Assembly (NCBI GenBank): GCA_028285035.1
Contig: JANQQF010000038.1
Span: 248,001-312,000, forward strand
Direction: 5' to 3'
Origin: Phycisphaerae bacterium
GTDB lineage: Bacteria; Chloroflexota; Anaerolineae; 4572-78; J111
Length of the DNA: 64,000 nt
Made by a program: the position numbers and the translations under genes. Under the pieces are notes generated by a model. The model had not been told where the DNA came from. It searched no databases and worked only from the letters and a program-made list of their open reading frames with translations. Shown here one piece after another: positions 25,506-34,512 of this stretch. Positions within the stretch are counted from its first letter, which is position 1. Each line of letters opens with the position of its first letter.

Positions 25506-26279
25506 ATGATGAAGTACTCTAAATTAGTTTGGTACAGTTCACTTGTTTTTATTTTAACATTCTTTTCTTCTAATGCTTTAGCTCAGGAAGAGGCTCGCTT
25601 ATACCTCAGTCCAGTTTCAACCGATCAGGGTAACTTGGTATTTGATGTTATGGCCGAAAACGTTACAGACTTGTATGGGGCCGAATTTCGGTTGAGCTAT
25701 GATCCAGCTTTATTGATGGTTCAGGATGTCAATTCTAATCAAGATGGGGTGCAAATTGAGCCAGGAACATTGCTCCCTGTTGATCAAGGATTTGTGGTCG
25801 CAAATCAGGTTGATGCCACTGAGGGCACAATAACTTTCGCAATGACCCTACTGAATCCAGCGCCACCAGCTACAGGCACGGGGGCTCTTGCTAGGGTTAC
25901 TTTTAGCCCTCTACAAAATTCGTCAACGACAATTGATGTTGCTCACGCCAAATTAGTTTCTGCTGATCTGCAAACCATTCCTAGTGAATTGATCGCATTT
26001 ACAGTGTCACCAACACAGAGTGGATCAGAATATGAGGGCGCAAATTCAACGGAGTCTGATTTTCCTTGGTGGATTCTTGCCGCAGGAATTATGTTAATTG
26101 GTGGTGGTGTGTTAATTGGATTAATTTTATTTATAGGGCGAGGCACCTCTCAAACGGGGCACAATAGTGTAAATAACGCGCCTCAAGAAAACCGCAATGT
26201 ATCCTCACCCCCAACCGGGACTCGCCCCAGTGCTTTCAAACAGCAAACATTCCCCCCCGAACCTAAGCCGAAATCATAA
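25506..26279 (+). CDS. membrane-anchored cohesin domain protein
   Basis: The 257-aa protein has a signal peptide (about 1-26, ending ALA), one cohesin-like domain (30-168, with EFRLSYDPALLMV), a short Ser/Glu linker, a transmembrane helix (188-212) and a Pro-rich cytoplasmic tail. This is the topology expected of an anchoring cohesin that could hold a dockerin protein at the cell surface. GAGG lies about ten bases before ATG 25506. It follows the two cohesin-dockerin genes in the same orientation and ends at a strong terminator. Confidence 0.8.
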   Translation: MMKYSKLVWYSSLVFILTFFSSNALAQEEARLYLSPVSTDQGNLVFDVMAENVTDLYGAEFRLSYDPALLMVQDVNSNQDGVQIEPGTLLPVDQGFVVANQVDATEGTITFAMTLLNPAPPATGTGALARVTFSPLQNSSTTIDVAHAKLVSADLQTIPSELIAFTVSPTQSGSEYEGANSTESDFPWWILAAGIMLIGGGVLIGLILFIGRGTSQTGHNSVNNAPQENRNVSSPPTGTRPSAFKQQTFPPEPKPKS

Positions 26280-26317
26280 AGCCTATATTTTACAATTTAG
26301 ACTAATCAGTTTAATTG

Positions 26318-26355
26318 AAAGTGTGACAAAATGTTAAATTTGTCACACTTTTTTT
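26318..26355 (+). terminator. intrinsic terminator after the membrane-anchored cohesin gene
   Basis: AAAGTGTGACAAA (26318-26330) pairs perfectly with TTTGTCACACTTT (26339-26351) around an eight-base loop and runs into seven Ts. A clear Rho-independent terminator. Confidence 0.9.
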
Positions 26356-26356
26356 A

Positions 26357-26607
26357 CATATCCATTAAGGATTATGTTATGTTGGATTTTTATTTATTTT
26401 AAAGTTTATGTTACACTATTTAATAATGACATAATGTTGTATCTTTAGGGAATTCAAGAAATTGAGAGACAACATATCGTCCAAAAGAGCCAAAAATTAA
26501 ATAGGCTGGGGCGAAGCGAGTCATTAACGAATGCACTGGATATATGCTTAGTATTCCAAAATTTGTTTTGGAGTCCTTTTCTGGTTTTCTTTTTAAGGAG
26601 ATAGCCG
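26357..26607 (+). promoter_or_regulatory. leader of the cohesin-LysM lipoprotein gene, with hairpins
   Basis: No gene is seen in these 250 bases. Pairings include ATGTTGT/ACAACAT (26434-26440 with 26469-26475), AGCC/GGCT (26488-26507) and TCCAAAA/TTTTGGA (26555-26561 with 26566-26572), the last followed by a T-rich stretch. The ribosome site AAGGAG precedes ATG 26608. The promoter of the lipoprotein gene should lie here, after the terminator, but no box stands out. Confidence 0.35.
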
Positions 26608-28038
26608 ATGAATAAATTTAAGATAACTAGTCAGTTCCTTGCAATCATTGGATTAATCATTGTGCTTTCAGGATGTACCTTGAATAGATCTGATGATGGG
26701 GAAAGTCAAATTGAGGCCTTTTCCCCGTCAAATGGCTCATCGGCAGATTTTGCCCTACAATCTTCAGATGCAATCGTTACATTTTCTCCCGCAGAACAAT
26801 CGCTTCAAGTGGGAGATGCAGCTATCATCAATGTTCAAGTGGAACAGGCTGAAAATTTATTTGCTGTTGCAATGAACTTGCGATTTGATCCTACGGTTCT
26901 GCAAGTTCAGGATGCCAATCCAGAGATAGAAGGTATTCAAATAGGTCTTGGTGATTTTCCAAATCCAGAGGAAGTTTCAGAAAATCGAGTGATACACTCA
27001 ACGGGCGTTATTGATTATGCGGCGGCTCAAGTGTCAACTGACCAGCCCAATAAAAGCGAGGGCTTGTTGGCGACGATTGCAGTTGAGGCGGTTGGACCAG
27101 GTACGAGCGACTTAACGGTTGTCTCGATACAATTGGTTAATGGGAATGGCGATGAAATTCCTACAACCACAGAACGTGGCACAATTTCTGTACAAGTTGA
27201 CCCTAATCAATCGATAGCAACACCAACCTTAGAGATTACATCCACTGTTGTCATCACTACAACGGAGACGCCTACGACTAATGTCACACCTACAGGTATA
27301 GTGATAACCTCAACACCAGTGATTACTACATCTCCTACAATCACGGCAACACATACGCCAACTCCTGAAGTAACAATTACTCCCTTGCCTACACCTACGC
27401 CGACAAATACACCATTACCACCCAATACCCAAATACCTTCGGGAAGTACCGTCGGTTTTTGTTATCGTGTCCAAGCCGATGATACTTTGGAGGGGCTTGC
27501 AACAACTTATAATACAAGTGTAGCGGCAATTCAAACAACAAATGATCTCTATCCTCCTCAATATATCTATCAAAATCAGGCCCTGTATATTCCCACGCAA
27601 CTGGGTAGTGGCCCCAATCTTTACGTTATTGAGCCGGGAGATACCTTAAATAGGGTAGCTACAGCCTGTAATCTACCCGAAGATTTTCTGAGCTGGACGA
27701 ACACCGGATCATATCAATCGACATTAGATTTTACACCGGGAGCGGTTATTGAAATTCCAAAGCCACCATTTCCCCCACCTTCTCGATACCTTTATCCGCG
27801 CTCAGGTCCATTTGGGCCGCCATCAGTGTCACCACCTATTTCATATGGTACGCAACCACATTATCGAACCCCTTCATCTTATAATCAGGGCAATTGTGAT
27901 TATGTCATTCAAAGTGGAGACACGCTCTACAGTATTGGTCGGTATTATGGTATTTCAATCGAGAAGTTGATGTCTGATAATGGCATTACCAATGCCGATC
28001 ATATTTATGCGGGTCAGTGCCTAACATTGTGGTGGTAA
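26608..28038 (+). CDS. lipoprotein with cohesin domain, Thr/Pro linker and three LysM motifs
   Basis: The 476-aa protein starts with a lipoprotein signal (lipobox VLSGC, Cys23). It then has a cohesin-like domain (54-197, with MNLRFDPTVLQV), a Thr/Pro-rich linker (200-280) and three LysM-type modules: 284-330, 337-384 and 430-474 (DYVIQSGDTLYSIGRYYGIS is canonical). Lipid anchoring plus LysM would fix the cohesin to both membrane and cell wall glycan. Cys residues flank LysM 1 and 3. A strong AAGGAG precedes ATG 26608. Directly followed by an SleB-like hydrolase gene. Confidence 0.87.
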   Translation: MNKFKITSQFLAIIGLIIVLSGCTLNRSDDGESQIEAFSPSNGSSADFALQSSDAIVTFSPAEQSLQVGDAAIINVQVEQAENLFAVAMNLRFDPTVLQVQDANPEIEGIQIGLGDFPNPEEVSENRVIHSTGVIDYAAAQVSTDQPNKSEGLLATIAVEAVGPGTSDLTVVSIQLVNGNGDEIPTTTERGTISVQVDPNQSIATPTLEITSTVVITTTETPTTNVTPTGIVITSTPVITTSPTITATHTPTPEVTITPLPTPTPTNTPLPPNTQIPSGSTVGFCYRVQADDTLEGLATTYNTSVAAIQTTNDLYPPQYIYQNQALYIPTQLGSGPNLYVIEPGDTLNRVATACNLPEDFLSWTNTGSYQSTLDFTPGAVIEIPKPPFPPPSRYLYPRSGPFGPPSVSPPISYGTQPHYRTPSSYNQGNCDYVIQSGDTLYSIGRYYGISIEKLMSDNGITNADHIYAGQCLTLWW

Positions 28039-28056
28039 TATTTTTGATATACAATC

Positions 28057-28770
28057 GTGAGCCATCAATCACAAAACTCTAAAAGGCCATCTAATAAGCG
28101 TAAATGGTTAAGTGCCGAGCGAATTTTATTATTTGTCGGTTTATTAGGTTTCTCAGTTTTTTTGGCTATTATAGCCTTCTTTTTTGTCCCTATTCTTCGT
28201 GACCGTCCCCAACCGGCTGCATTAAATCCAGTATTCCTTGCCCCTACACCTTCCCCCACATTTGCTTTGCCGCCCACGTGGACACCGAGCCCCACGCCAG
28301 AAGTTATCCCAACGGGTATTGGCACTCAGGTCGTTGTAGGCGTGCCCACGCGAATTTATACACCTCGTCCTACCTCATTGTCGGGTTTACCCATCTCATT
28401 ATTTATTAGAACCTCTGATGATGCAGTTATCGATTTGGCTCGAATTATGCAAGGAGAGTCAACGGGCGATTATGAAGCTGCTTATATGGTTGGCTGGGTG
28501 GCTAAGAATAGATTGTTACATCCAAACTTTGGAGATACTTATTATGAGGTCTCAAGTGGATTTTTTGGTTATTTGGATGGAGTACAGCCCAATGAAGCAT
28601 TTATGGATATCGCACGGCGTGTGATTCGCGATCATGATGATCCAACGAATGGGGCCTTATTCGCACTTTCTCGAACAGACATTACAAATTTAGGTGTTCC
28701 CCCAGGTCGGGCTGATGTGGCTTTTCATGAGTGGTTCTTCTTCTACACTTGGCCGCTAAATGGCCGGTAG
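28057..28770 (+). CDS. membrane-anchored SleB-like cell wall hydrolase
   Basis: The 237-aa protein has a cytoplasmic N-terminus, one transmembrane helix (about 20-45), a Pro/Thr linker (55-115) and a C-terminal domain resembling the SleB/Hydrolase_2 fold (LARIMQGESTGDYEAAYMVG, WVAKNRLLHPNF, FFGYLDGVQP). Glu in the GES motif is the likely catalytic acid, by family analogy. The start is GTG 28057, only 18 bp after the lipoprotein stop, with no strong ribosome site, so translation may be coupled. It probably remodels peptidoglycan so that the neighbouring LysM/cohesin proteins can be placed. Confidence 0.68.
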   Translation: MSHQSQNSKRPSNKRKWLSAERILLFVGLLGFSVFLAIIAFFFVPILRDRPQPAALNPVFLAPTPSPTFALPPTWTPSPTPEVIPTGIGTQVVVGVPTRIYTPRPTSLSGLPISLFIRTSDDAVIDLARIMQGESTGDYEAAYMVGWVAKNRLLHPNFGDTYYEVSSGFFGYLDGVQPNEAFMDIARRVIRDHDDPTNGALFALSRTDITNLGVPPGRADVAFHEWFFFYTWPLNGR

Positions 28771-28808
28771 AGGATATCACGCTCTTCAATCATATGTATT
28801 AATTTCAA

Positions 28809-28840
28809 ACCCAATCTAGAATTATATTTCTAGATTGGGT
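28809..28840. terminator. 13-bp inverted repeat between convergent genes
   Basis: ACCCAATCTAGAA (28809-28821) pairs perfectly with TTCTAGATTGGGT (28828-28840) around a six-base loop, followed by ATCTTTATT. It ends the cohesin-hydrolase cluster and may serve the convergent minus-strand gene too. Confidence 0.7.
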
Positions 28841-28855
28841 ATCTTTATTCAATGA

Positions 28856-29809
28856 TTAGTTGTATTTGTAGACGGTATAATTATCAAATTTCATCAAGAC
28901 ATCTTTGTTATCAGATCTAGCATAAATGCCAACCCCTGTACCTGTTAAATGATTGGCTGCATCTTCATTTACGATTCCAACTAAGGTTCCGTTAATGAAT
29001 ACCGAAATTTTAAGATCGGTTTCATGACTAATCTTTAAACTATTGGTGTTGGCAATCCCATATCCCCGCTTAATTGAGGGATGACAGGTTCCACTGGCGA
29101 TAACTGTGTCATCACCATCTTTGCGTCGGGTGAGTTCCCAATCCCCCCCAGATACACAATCATTTTCATTTGGCTGGATTCTAAATAAGTAATAATTATC
29201 TCCCCCTGCTCCATTGATAAATAAACCCAGCCAAGCCTCACTTTCTCCTTCACTGTGATATGCGTCTACTTCAAATATGCCATAAGTTCGATACGGTGTT
29301 TCTGGCTTATTTTCTTCCGCTACTGGGGGTAAACAAGTTCGATCACTTGAGTCTAAATCTATCCAAAATTGTTGATCCTGGTGTTTGGTTAAGCAACCGT
29401 TGTTACTAAACTCGAGCCAAGGAGTCCCACTACTAAAATCTTCACTGTATGCCAAGGTAATTGTTGGCGGGATACTATAATGAATTGTTGGTATAAATAG
29501 GGTCGTTGTTGTTGTTGTGTAAGTAGTTAAATTTTGTACTGAAAGAAATGATGGGGCATTCAAGCTTTGATCAACTTCTTTAACAAATTTACGATTTTCT
29601 TGCAACTCTTTTGAGGGTTGTTCGTAGTGATAAATAGGCTGGTTGTCGATCTTTGCATCTGTAATGATTGCTAGCCCCTGAGTTGCTTGATCCCAGACGG
29701 GGTGGTTAATTTTAGTCCCTGATAGAATGATAAAGGCGGGTAAAATTAAGCAGACGATTAGTAATGTGTTAAAAAAGTTCTTTAGGGCCAATAAACTTAG
29801 CTTTATCAT
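28856..29809 (-). CDS. hypothetical secreted protein with laminin-G/concanavalin-like domain
   Basis: The 317-aa protein has an N-terminal hydrophobic signal or anchor (about 10-31), a variable Thr-rich segment (TYTTTTTTLF near 100) and a C-terminal beta-rich domain from about 125. The C-terminal part (FINGTLVGIVNEDAANHLTG, GVGIYARSDNKDVLMKFDN) resembles LamG/glycosidase-associated jelly rolls that bind glycans. No catalytic residues were identified. The start at ATG 29809 is preceded by GGAGTAAA. It converges on the cohesin cluster and is probably another surface protein; its function is unknown. Confidence 0.65.
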   Translation of the reverse strand: MIKLSLLALKNFFNTLLIVCLILPAFIILSGTKINHPVWDQATQGLAIITDAKIDNQPIYHYEQPSKELQENRKFVKEVDQSLNAPSFLSVQNLTTYTTTTTTLFIPTIHYSIPPTITLAYSEDFSSGTPWLEFSNNGCLTKHQDQQFWIDLDSSDRTCLPPVAEENKPETPYRTYGIFEVDAYHSEGESEAWLGLFINGAGGDNYYLFRIQPNENDCVSGGDWELTRRKDGDDTVIASGTCHPSIKRGYGIANTNSLKISHETDLKISVFINGTLVGIVNEDAANHLTGTGVGIYARSDNKDVLMKFDNYTVYKYN

Positions 29810-30052
29810 TTTACTCCTCCGTGGAACATCTAAGTTTGAAAACAGTCTTAATATACATACTTAAAACGAATTAATTTTACAAAATCTTGCTTGAGTATTT
29901 TGCGATTATAATTTAGCCCAAAATTTTCGGCAAGGCTTATAAATAAACCAATGATTATCTATGTTTTGATAGAATATGGATGCCATTCTATCGATCTTTA
30001 GGGGAAAGATTAGATTACATCATACATATTATATTTAAAATCTGGTTAGTTG

Positions 30053-30061
30053 TGCTATAAT
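30053..30061 (+). promoter_or_regulatory. extended -10 promoter for the hypothetical coiled-coil gene
   Basis: TGCTATAAT (30053-30061) is a perfect extended -10 element. No good -35 is needed or seen. Transcription would start near 30068, inside the following long hairpin, giving an mRNA with a structured 5' end. Confidence 0.5.
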
Positions 30062-30129
30062 AACCTACACTCAGCAACATAATAAAAATGTAACACTAAA
30101 ATAGTGTATTGTGTTGTTGAGTATAGGTT
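30062..30129 (+). promoter_or_regulatory. long hairpin at the 5' end of the coiled-coil gene transcript
   Basis: An 18-base arm (30062-30079) pairs with 30112-30129 with one mismatch and one G-U pair. Inside, ACACTA/TAGTGT (30093-30098 with 30102-30107) forms a second stem around AAA. No T run follows. It lies 30 bases before the gene start, so it may protect the mRNA 5' end or bind a regulator. Confidence 0.5.
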
Positions 30130-30159
30130 CCTCGACCATAAAATTACGGGAGACCCAAA

Positions 30160-30837
30160 ATGGTATTATTTTTATTAACATTATTATCGATCATTTCAGC
30201 AGCGGCGGTTATTGGAGCAGGAATTTTTGCCTATTTATCGTATAAGGGAGCAAGTAGTTTAGTCACTGTTGTGAATGTATCTTCAGCCTTACCGAAAGCT
30301 GTGAAGAAATCGCTGCGTGAGTCTCGACAATATGGGCAATTAATGACTCGTACTTTACAACGATGCCCAGAAGGGCCATTGCGAGATCGTTTGACTTTGG
30401 TTGTTAAACCAGTCGATGAGTGGTTAAGTAACCTGACAAAACTTGAAAAGGCTTTAGCTCGATCTTATCGGGAGCGTAATTTGAAACGGGAAATGCGACG
30501 TACTGAATTTGAAATTGAGACATTGCATCGACGCCTGCTAATTGTAGAGAAAGACGAAGTGATCTCATTACAAGAGCTGATTGAGAGTAAGAAGCAACAC
30601 TTGAGTGTTCAAAAAGAGTTAATTACGTTTCAAAAACGGGCGGAGATAAAGATTCATAAGATTGCAACTGATTTAGGGGCTGTCCACGCGGAAATGATGT
30701 TGATTGTGGCTAAGGGAGAGTTTAATGAAAATCGGATCAATCGTTTGGATCATAATCTAAAAGAACACGTTTCTAACATTCGCGATATGCTGCATGTTAT
30801 GGACGAATTAGGCTATAGCAGCAACGCAATGAATTAA
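30160..30837 (+). CDS. hypothetical membrane-anchored coiled-coil protein
   Basis: The 225-aa protein is not recognised. Residues 1-26 form one hydrophobic helix, and the rest is strongly helical and charged, with coiled-coil character (about 95-185, rich in Arg, Glu, Leu and Lys). GGGAG lies eight bases before ATG 30160. The topology suggests a cytoplasmic coiled coil tethered to the membrane. It stands alone between the LamG-like gene, from which it diverges, and the convergent coaBC gene. A terminator follows. Confidence 0.75.
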   Translation: MVLFLLTLLSIISAAAVIGAGIFAYLSYKGASSLVTVVNVSSALPKAVKKSLRESRQYGQLMTRTLQRCPEGPLRDRLTLVVKPVDEWLSNLTKLEKALARSYRERNLKREMRRTEFEIETLHRRLLIVEKDEVISLQELIESKKQHLSVQKELITFQKRAEIKIHKIATDLGAVHAEMMLIVAKGEFNENRINRLDHNLKEHVSNIRDMLHVMDELGYSSNAMN

Positions 30838-30862
30838 ATAAAATTAAGCAAGCATTCAATTC

Positions 30863-30896
30863 AAAGTTGATCTATTGATATTAGATCAACTTTTTT
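30863..30896 (+). terminator. intrinsic terminator after the coiled-coil gene
   Basis: AAAGTTGATCTA (30863-30874) pairs perfectly with TAGATCAACTTT (30882-30893), with a seven-base loop, and the stem runs into six Ts. It reaches the last codons of convergent coaBC. Confidence 0.88.
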
Positions 30897-32121
30897 ATTT
30901 ATCAAGCAATAAAACCACCTTATCTAATAAGGTCTTCGCTACCTCAGTTTTCTGCATCAAGGGCAGTTGGGTTTGACTCCCATCAACACCTAGAATCGTG
31001 ACCCGATTTGTATCAACAGCAAAGCCAGCATCACTGGCACTTACATCATTAGCCACGATAAAATCTAAGCGTTTTCGTTCTAACTTTCCTTGTGCATTCT
31101 TTAATAGATTTTCTGTTTCCGCCGCAAATCCAACAGTGATCTTAGGGCCGCCCCCAGCCTCTTTTCGCTTGGCTACCTCGGCGAGTATATCTGGATTACG
31201 TCCTAATTCAATCGTTAACCTCTCTGTTTCATCCTGCTTCTTAATCTTTTGATCCGCTACAGATTTAGGGCGAAAATCAGCCACAGCCGCCGCCATAACC
31301 AATACATCGGCTTCTTGTGTTTCTACAAGCACCACATCTTTCATCTCTAAGGCGCTGTTTACCGGGATTAGGTTTGCCCCTACAGGTGTAGGCAAATTCA
31401 CCGTGCTAATCAAGGTTACATCTGCCCCGCGATTGCGGGCGACTTCGGCGATGGCGTATCCCATTTTTCCACTGGAGTGATTGGTTATAAATCGAACGGG
31501 GTCAATAGCTTCGCGTGTTCCTCCTGCGGTAACAACAATTTTTTTCCCGACAAGGTCTGCTGTTTGCCCCAGAATCACTTTAGCCATTCCTACAATTTTG
31601 TCAGGATCGCTTAGCCGTCCCTGCCCCATTGCTCCCGAGGCAAGTCGCCCTTCAGCTGGCCCAACAAAGGTTACACCCCAGGACTGTAATTTTTCAATAT
31701 TAGTTCGAGTCGCCGGATGCTGCCACATATCAGTTTCCATGGCCGGGGCCATCAAGATTGGGGCCGGGGTAGCTATAGCAATGGTCGTTAATAAATTGTC
31801 AGCGATTCCGTTTGCAATTTTTCCAATGGTATTCGCAGTGGCGGGTGCGATCAGTAATAAATCGGCAGAATCGGCCAGAACAATATGGGGGATATTTTCC
31901 CCATCAGGGATGTTAAAGATGTCTGTATATATTGGACAATGGGTCAATGCTTGAAAGGTGAGCGGTGCAATAAATTTCTGAGCGGCTTCGGTCATAACGA
32001 CGTCTACTTGAGCCCCTCCTTGCACCAACTGGCTACAAATAATCGCTGCTTTGTACGCCGCAATTCCACCTGTGATCCCCAGGACAATTCGTTTGTTTTC
32101 AAATCCCGTTTGCTTAGACAT
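30895..32121 (-). CDS. coaBC: bifunctional phosphopantothenoylcysteine decarboxylase / phosphopantothenate-cysteine ligase
   Basis: The 408-aa enzyme carries out two steps of coenzyme A synthesis. The N-terminal FMN decarboxylase domain (CoaC, about 1-185) shows GGIAAYKA, APATANTIGKIANG and PAMETDMW. The Asn of the better-known PAMN motif is Glu here, a kind of variation I recall from other CoaBC proteins but did not check. The C-terminal ligase domain (CoaB) shows VVTAGGTREAIDPVRF, NHSSGKMGYAIAEVA and the nucleotide-binding GFAAETENL. ATG 32121 lies 3 bp after the coaX stop, so the two CoA genes are cotranscribed. Confidence 0.95.
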   Translation of the reverse strand: MSKQTGFENKRIVLGITGGIAAYKAAIICSQLVQGGAQVDVVMTEAAQKFIAPLTFQALTHCPIYTDIFNIPDGENIPHIVLADSADLLLIAPATANTIGKIANGIADNLLTTIAIATPAPILMAPAMETDMWQHPATRTNIEKLQSWGVTFVGPAEGRLASGAMGQGRLSDPDKIVGMAKVILGQTADLVGKKIVVTAGGTREAIDPVRFITNHSSGKMGYAIAEVARNRGADVTLISTVNLPTPVGANLIPVNSALEMKDVVLVETQEADVLVMAAAVADFRPKSVADQKIKKQDETERLTIELGRNPDILAEVAKRKEAGGGPKITVGFAAETENLLKNAQGKLERKRLDFIVANDVSASDAGFAVDTNRVTILGVDGSQTQLPLMQKTEVAKTLLDKVVLLLDK

Positions 32122-32124
32122 AGC

Positions 32125-32889
32125 TTATTGATTCATCTCCCAGATAAGCCTCAAACCTTCAAGTGTTAACCAGGGATTTACGATTTCAATCACATCAGTT
32201 TCTTCTGAAAACATCTGCGCAAACCCACCAGTGCCAATGACTTTGGTACCTGGTCCCAATTCTTCTTTGAATCGGGCTACCAGATTTTCCACAATACCAA
32301 CATAACCAAAAATTAGACCACTTTGGATGGCATTAATCGTATTTGCGCCAATTGCTTTTGGGGGGCGGACTAAGTCAACACGAGGTAATTTTGAGGTTCG
32401 GCTAAACAGTGCTTCTGCGGCAATACCAATGCCTGGTGCAATAGCGCCTCCCAAATATTCGTTGTTTCCAGAGACAGCATCAAAGGTGGTGGCTGTCCCA
32501 AAATCAACAATGCAGGCTGGCCCCCCATATAATTGTAAGGCTGCTACTGCATCGACAATACGGTCAGCGCCGACATCTCGGGGGCTATCATATCGGATTT
32601 GAACCCCTGTTTTGACCCCGGTTCCAACAATCAGTGGCTTTTGTTCGATAAACCGTTCGCTCATTCGGGCAAAAACTTGGGTTAGTGGTGGAACAACACT
32701 GGCCAGGGCTACGCCAGTGATCTGCTTAAAGTCAAGTCCCTCATGACGCATTAAGCCCAGCATAATAATGCCATATTCATCAGATAATCGATCATAATCC
32801 GTTTTTATACGCCATTGTTGAGTGAGGGTAGAGCCGTCATAAAGCCCAAATGTAATGTTTGTATTACCAATATCGATGGCTAATATCAT
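32125..32889 (-). CDS. coaX: type III pantothenate kinase
   Basis: The 254-aa enzyme phosphorylates pantothenate, the first step of coenzyme A synthesis. The N-terminal P-loop-like ILAIDIGNTNITFGLYDG, the pantothenate site GADRIVDAVAALQLYGG and the DFGTATTFDAVS segment are typical of CoaX. Two ATG codons are adjacent (32892 and 32889). The second is chosen because it lies six bases after GGGAG, while the first lies only three. Forms an operon with coaBC and probably with the flavoprotein gene 52 bp upstream. Confidence 0.94.
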   Translation of the reverse strand: MILAIDIGNTNITFGLYDGSTLTQQWRIKTDYDRLSDEYGIIMLGLMRHEGLDFKQITGVALASVVPPLTQVFARMSERFIEQKPLIVGTGVKTGVQIRYDSPRDVGADRIVDAVAALQLYGGPACIVDFGTATTFDAVSGNNEYLGGAIAPGIGIAAEALFSRTSKLPRVDLVRPPKAIGANTINAIQSGLIFGYVGIVENLVARFKEELGPGTKVIGTGGFAQMFSEETDVIEIVNPWLTLEGLRLIWEMNQ

Positions 32890-32941
32890 CATCAGCTCCC
32901 GTGTTGAAATATGCCGCTATTATAACATAAATCCGACTGAT

Positions 32942-34498
32942 TTAAGACTTTCGATGGGATAGCTTCTGACGAATCCATTTCAATACCACTTCCATTTTCC
33001 CAGCGAGCCACTCTGGCTCAGGGTGCGCCATCAAGGGCCAAGGCTCCAAATCTTGTGTTTGTAATACAGCATTGGCAGCCTTGATGCCCGTCGTGGAGGC
33101 TCGCTCTAAGTACAATGTTGGTGATTGATCATAGACCCAATCACCACACACAAATAAATTAGGCCAAGGCGAAGTGATCGTTAGATGATGACCTAAGGGG
33201 CCGATACCGAAAAGCGTATGTGTTGCCTTATTGCGTTGTAAAATTGAATGGATTAATGAGCCACGTAATTCTGGGAAGGCTCGATATGTATCTACGATGA
33301 CTTGGGCCAGTAAAGAAGCGTCGGGTTGGGCCAACAATTCTGGTGGCCCATAAATATGCATTTCTATGGCACTTCCGCCCGTACTCTGTGCCCATTCCCG
33401 ATAATCCGTTTGTAGACGATGTAACCAGAAGAAATTGTCTACCATAAAATCACCTGAAACAAGACCAGCCTCGCTAATTCCTTTGGGCTGGGCTGCAAAC
33501 CACAATCTGATAATGGCGGTTGGAATGCCTTCCGGAAAATATAGATTCTGAGCTTTCTCAGTTGTAGATGAGCTTCCTTTTAACAATTTTTCAGCCGTAG
33601 GTGAGTCAACAGCTAAAACAACTTGGTTGGTTTCAAGAACTTTTTGTTGATCTTTTGTTCTATAAGTGATTTGCCATAAATCATTTGCAACCAAGTCTAA
33701 ATTGGTCACCTGACTGTCAAGTTGTATGTTTGCGCCAAAGCTCTTAGCCACTTCTGTCAGAGGCTCGATAACAGCTGTGCCGCCAGGCTCTGGTAGGTAG
33801 TCAAATATCCACGTGTCGCGTCGTAACAAGGTATAAAACCGCAAAAAAGCTATGAAACCAGCGGCCGGTACGTGTTCTGGATGATGGGCCAAAGCATTAC
33901 GAGCTAACCCCGCAAAAAAGCTCTTAAGGGTAGGGGACCAGCCATCCATAAAATCAGCTAAGGTAAAGCCAGTTAGCGATTTGTGCTCGGCTAGCGGGTC
34001 TATTGACATCGCTGATAGGAGACTGCCCAAGACGCGAAATAAGGCCGCAACATCTCGTAAATGTAAAATATTTAAAAAGTGGGGGCGTATAAATAAATGT
34101 AGATAATGGAAGGGGGCAGGTACGAAGCTATATCGAATTGCCTGTCCCATGGCTGCTTTACGGATTCGCTGACCTCGTCCAAAAATCCAGGTTTCTTCAA
34201 GAGCAGGGACAAACTTTGGCGCAATATCGTGACGCTTGAGCGTATGTTTTAGATTGTGGTAGGGAGACCAAATACCGTGTACCCCATGTTCACCAGCAAA
34301 ATGCCAGGTTTTTCCCTGGTGCTCGATTTGGACGGACTCGGTATTGGCTAATCGTCCCCCTAATGTGTCAGGATGCGCCTCAAGAATGAGCGGGGTAAGA
34401 CCTCGCTCGGCCAAATGCAGGGCTGCCATTAACCCAGCAACGCCGCCACCGATGATCAATGGGGAATTTGGAGAGAGTTTGATATGATCTTGGGACAC
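32942..34498 (-). CDS. FAD-dependent amine oxidase / phytoene desaturase-like oxidoreductase
   Basis: The 518-aa flavoprotein has a dinucleotide-binding motif at its N-terminus (LIIGGGVAGLMAALHLAERG, 14-33) and the matching C-terminal FAD segment FVCGDWVYDQSPTLYLERAS. It resembles the family of carotenoid desaturases/isomerases and squalene-related hydroxysqualene dehydroxylases. No other carotenoid or terpene genes are nearby, so the substrate is open. ATG 34498 is 87 bp after the ilvN stop, with the ilv terminator between. coaX follows 52 bp later. Confidence 0.85.
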   Translation of the reverse strand: MSQDHIKLSPNSPLIIGGGVAGLMAALHLAERGLTPLILEAHPDTLGGRLANTESVQIEHQGKTWHFAGEHGVHGIWSPYHNLKHTLKRHDIAPKFVPALEETWIFGRGQRIRKAAMGQAIRYSFVPAPFHYLHLFIRPHFLNILHLRDVAALFRVLGSLLSAMSIDPLAEHKSLTGFTLADFMDGWSPTLKSFFAGLARNALAHHPEHVPAAGFIAFLRFYTLLRRDTWIFDYLPEPGGTAVIEPLTEVAKSFGANIQLDSQVTNLDLVANDLWQITYRTKDQQKVLETNQVVLAVDSPTAEKLLKGSSSTTEKAQNLYFPEGIPTAIIRLWFAAQPKGISEAGLVSGDFMVDNFFWLHRLQTDYREWAQSTGGSAIEMHIYGPPELLAQPDASLLAQVIVDTYRAFPELRGSLIHSILQRNKATHTLFGIGPLGHHLTITSPWPNLFVCGDWVYDQSPTLYLERASTTGIKAANAVLQTQDLEPWPLMAHPEPEWLAGKMEVVLKWIRQKLSHRKS

Positions 34499-34512
34499 CA
34501 GAGAACCTTATT

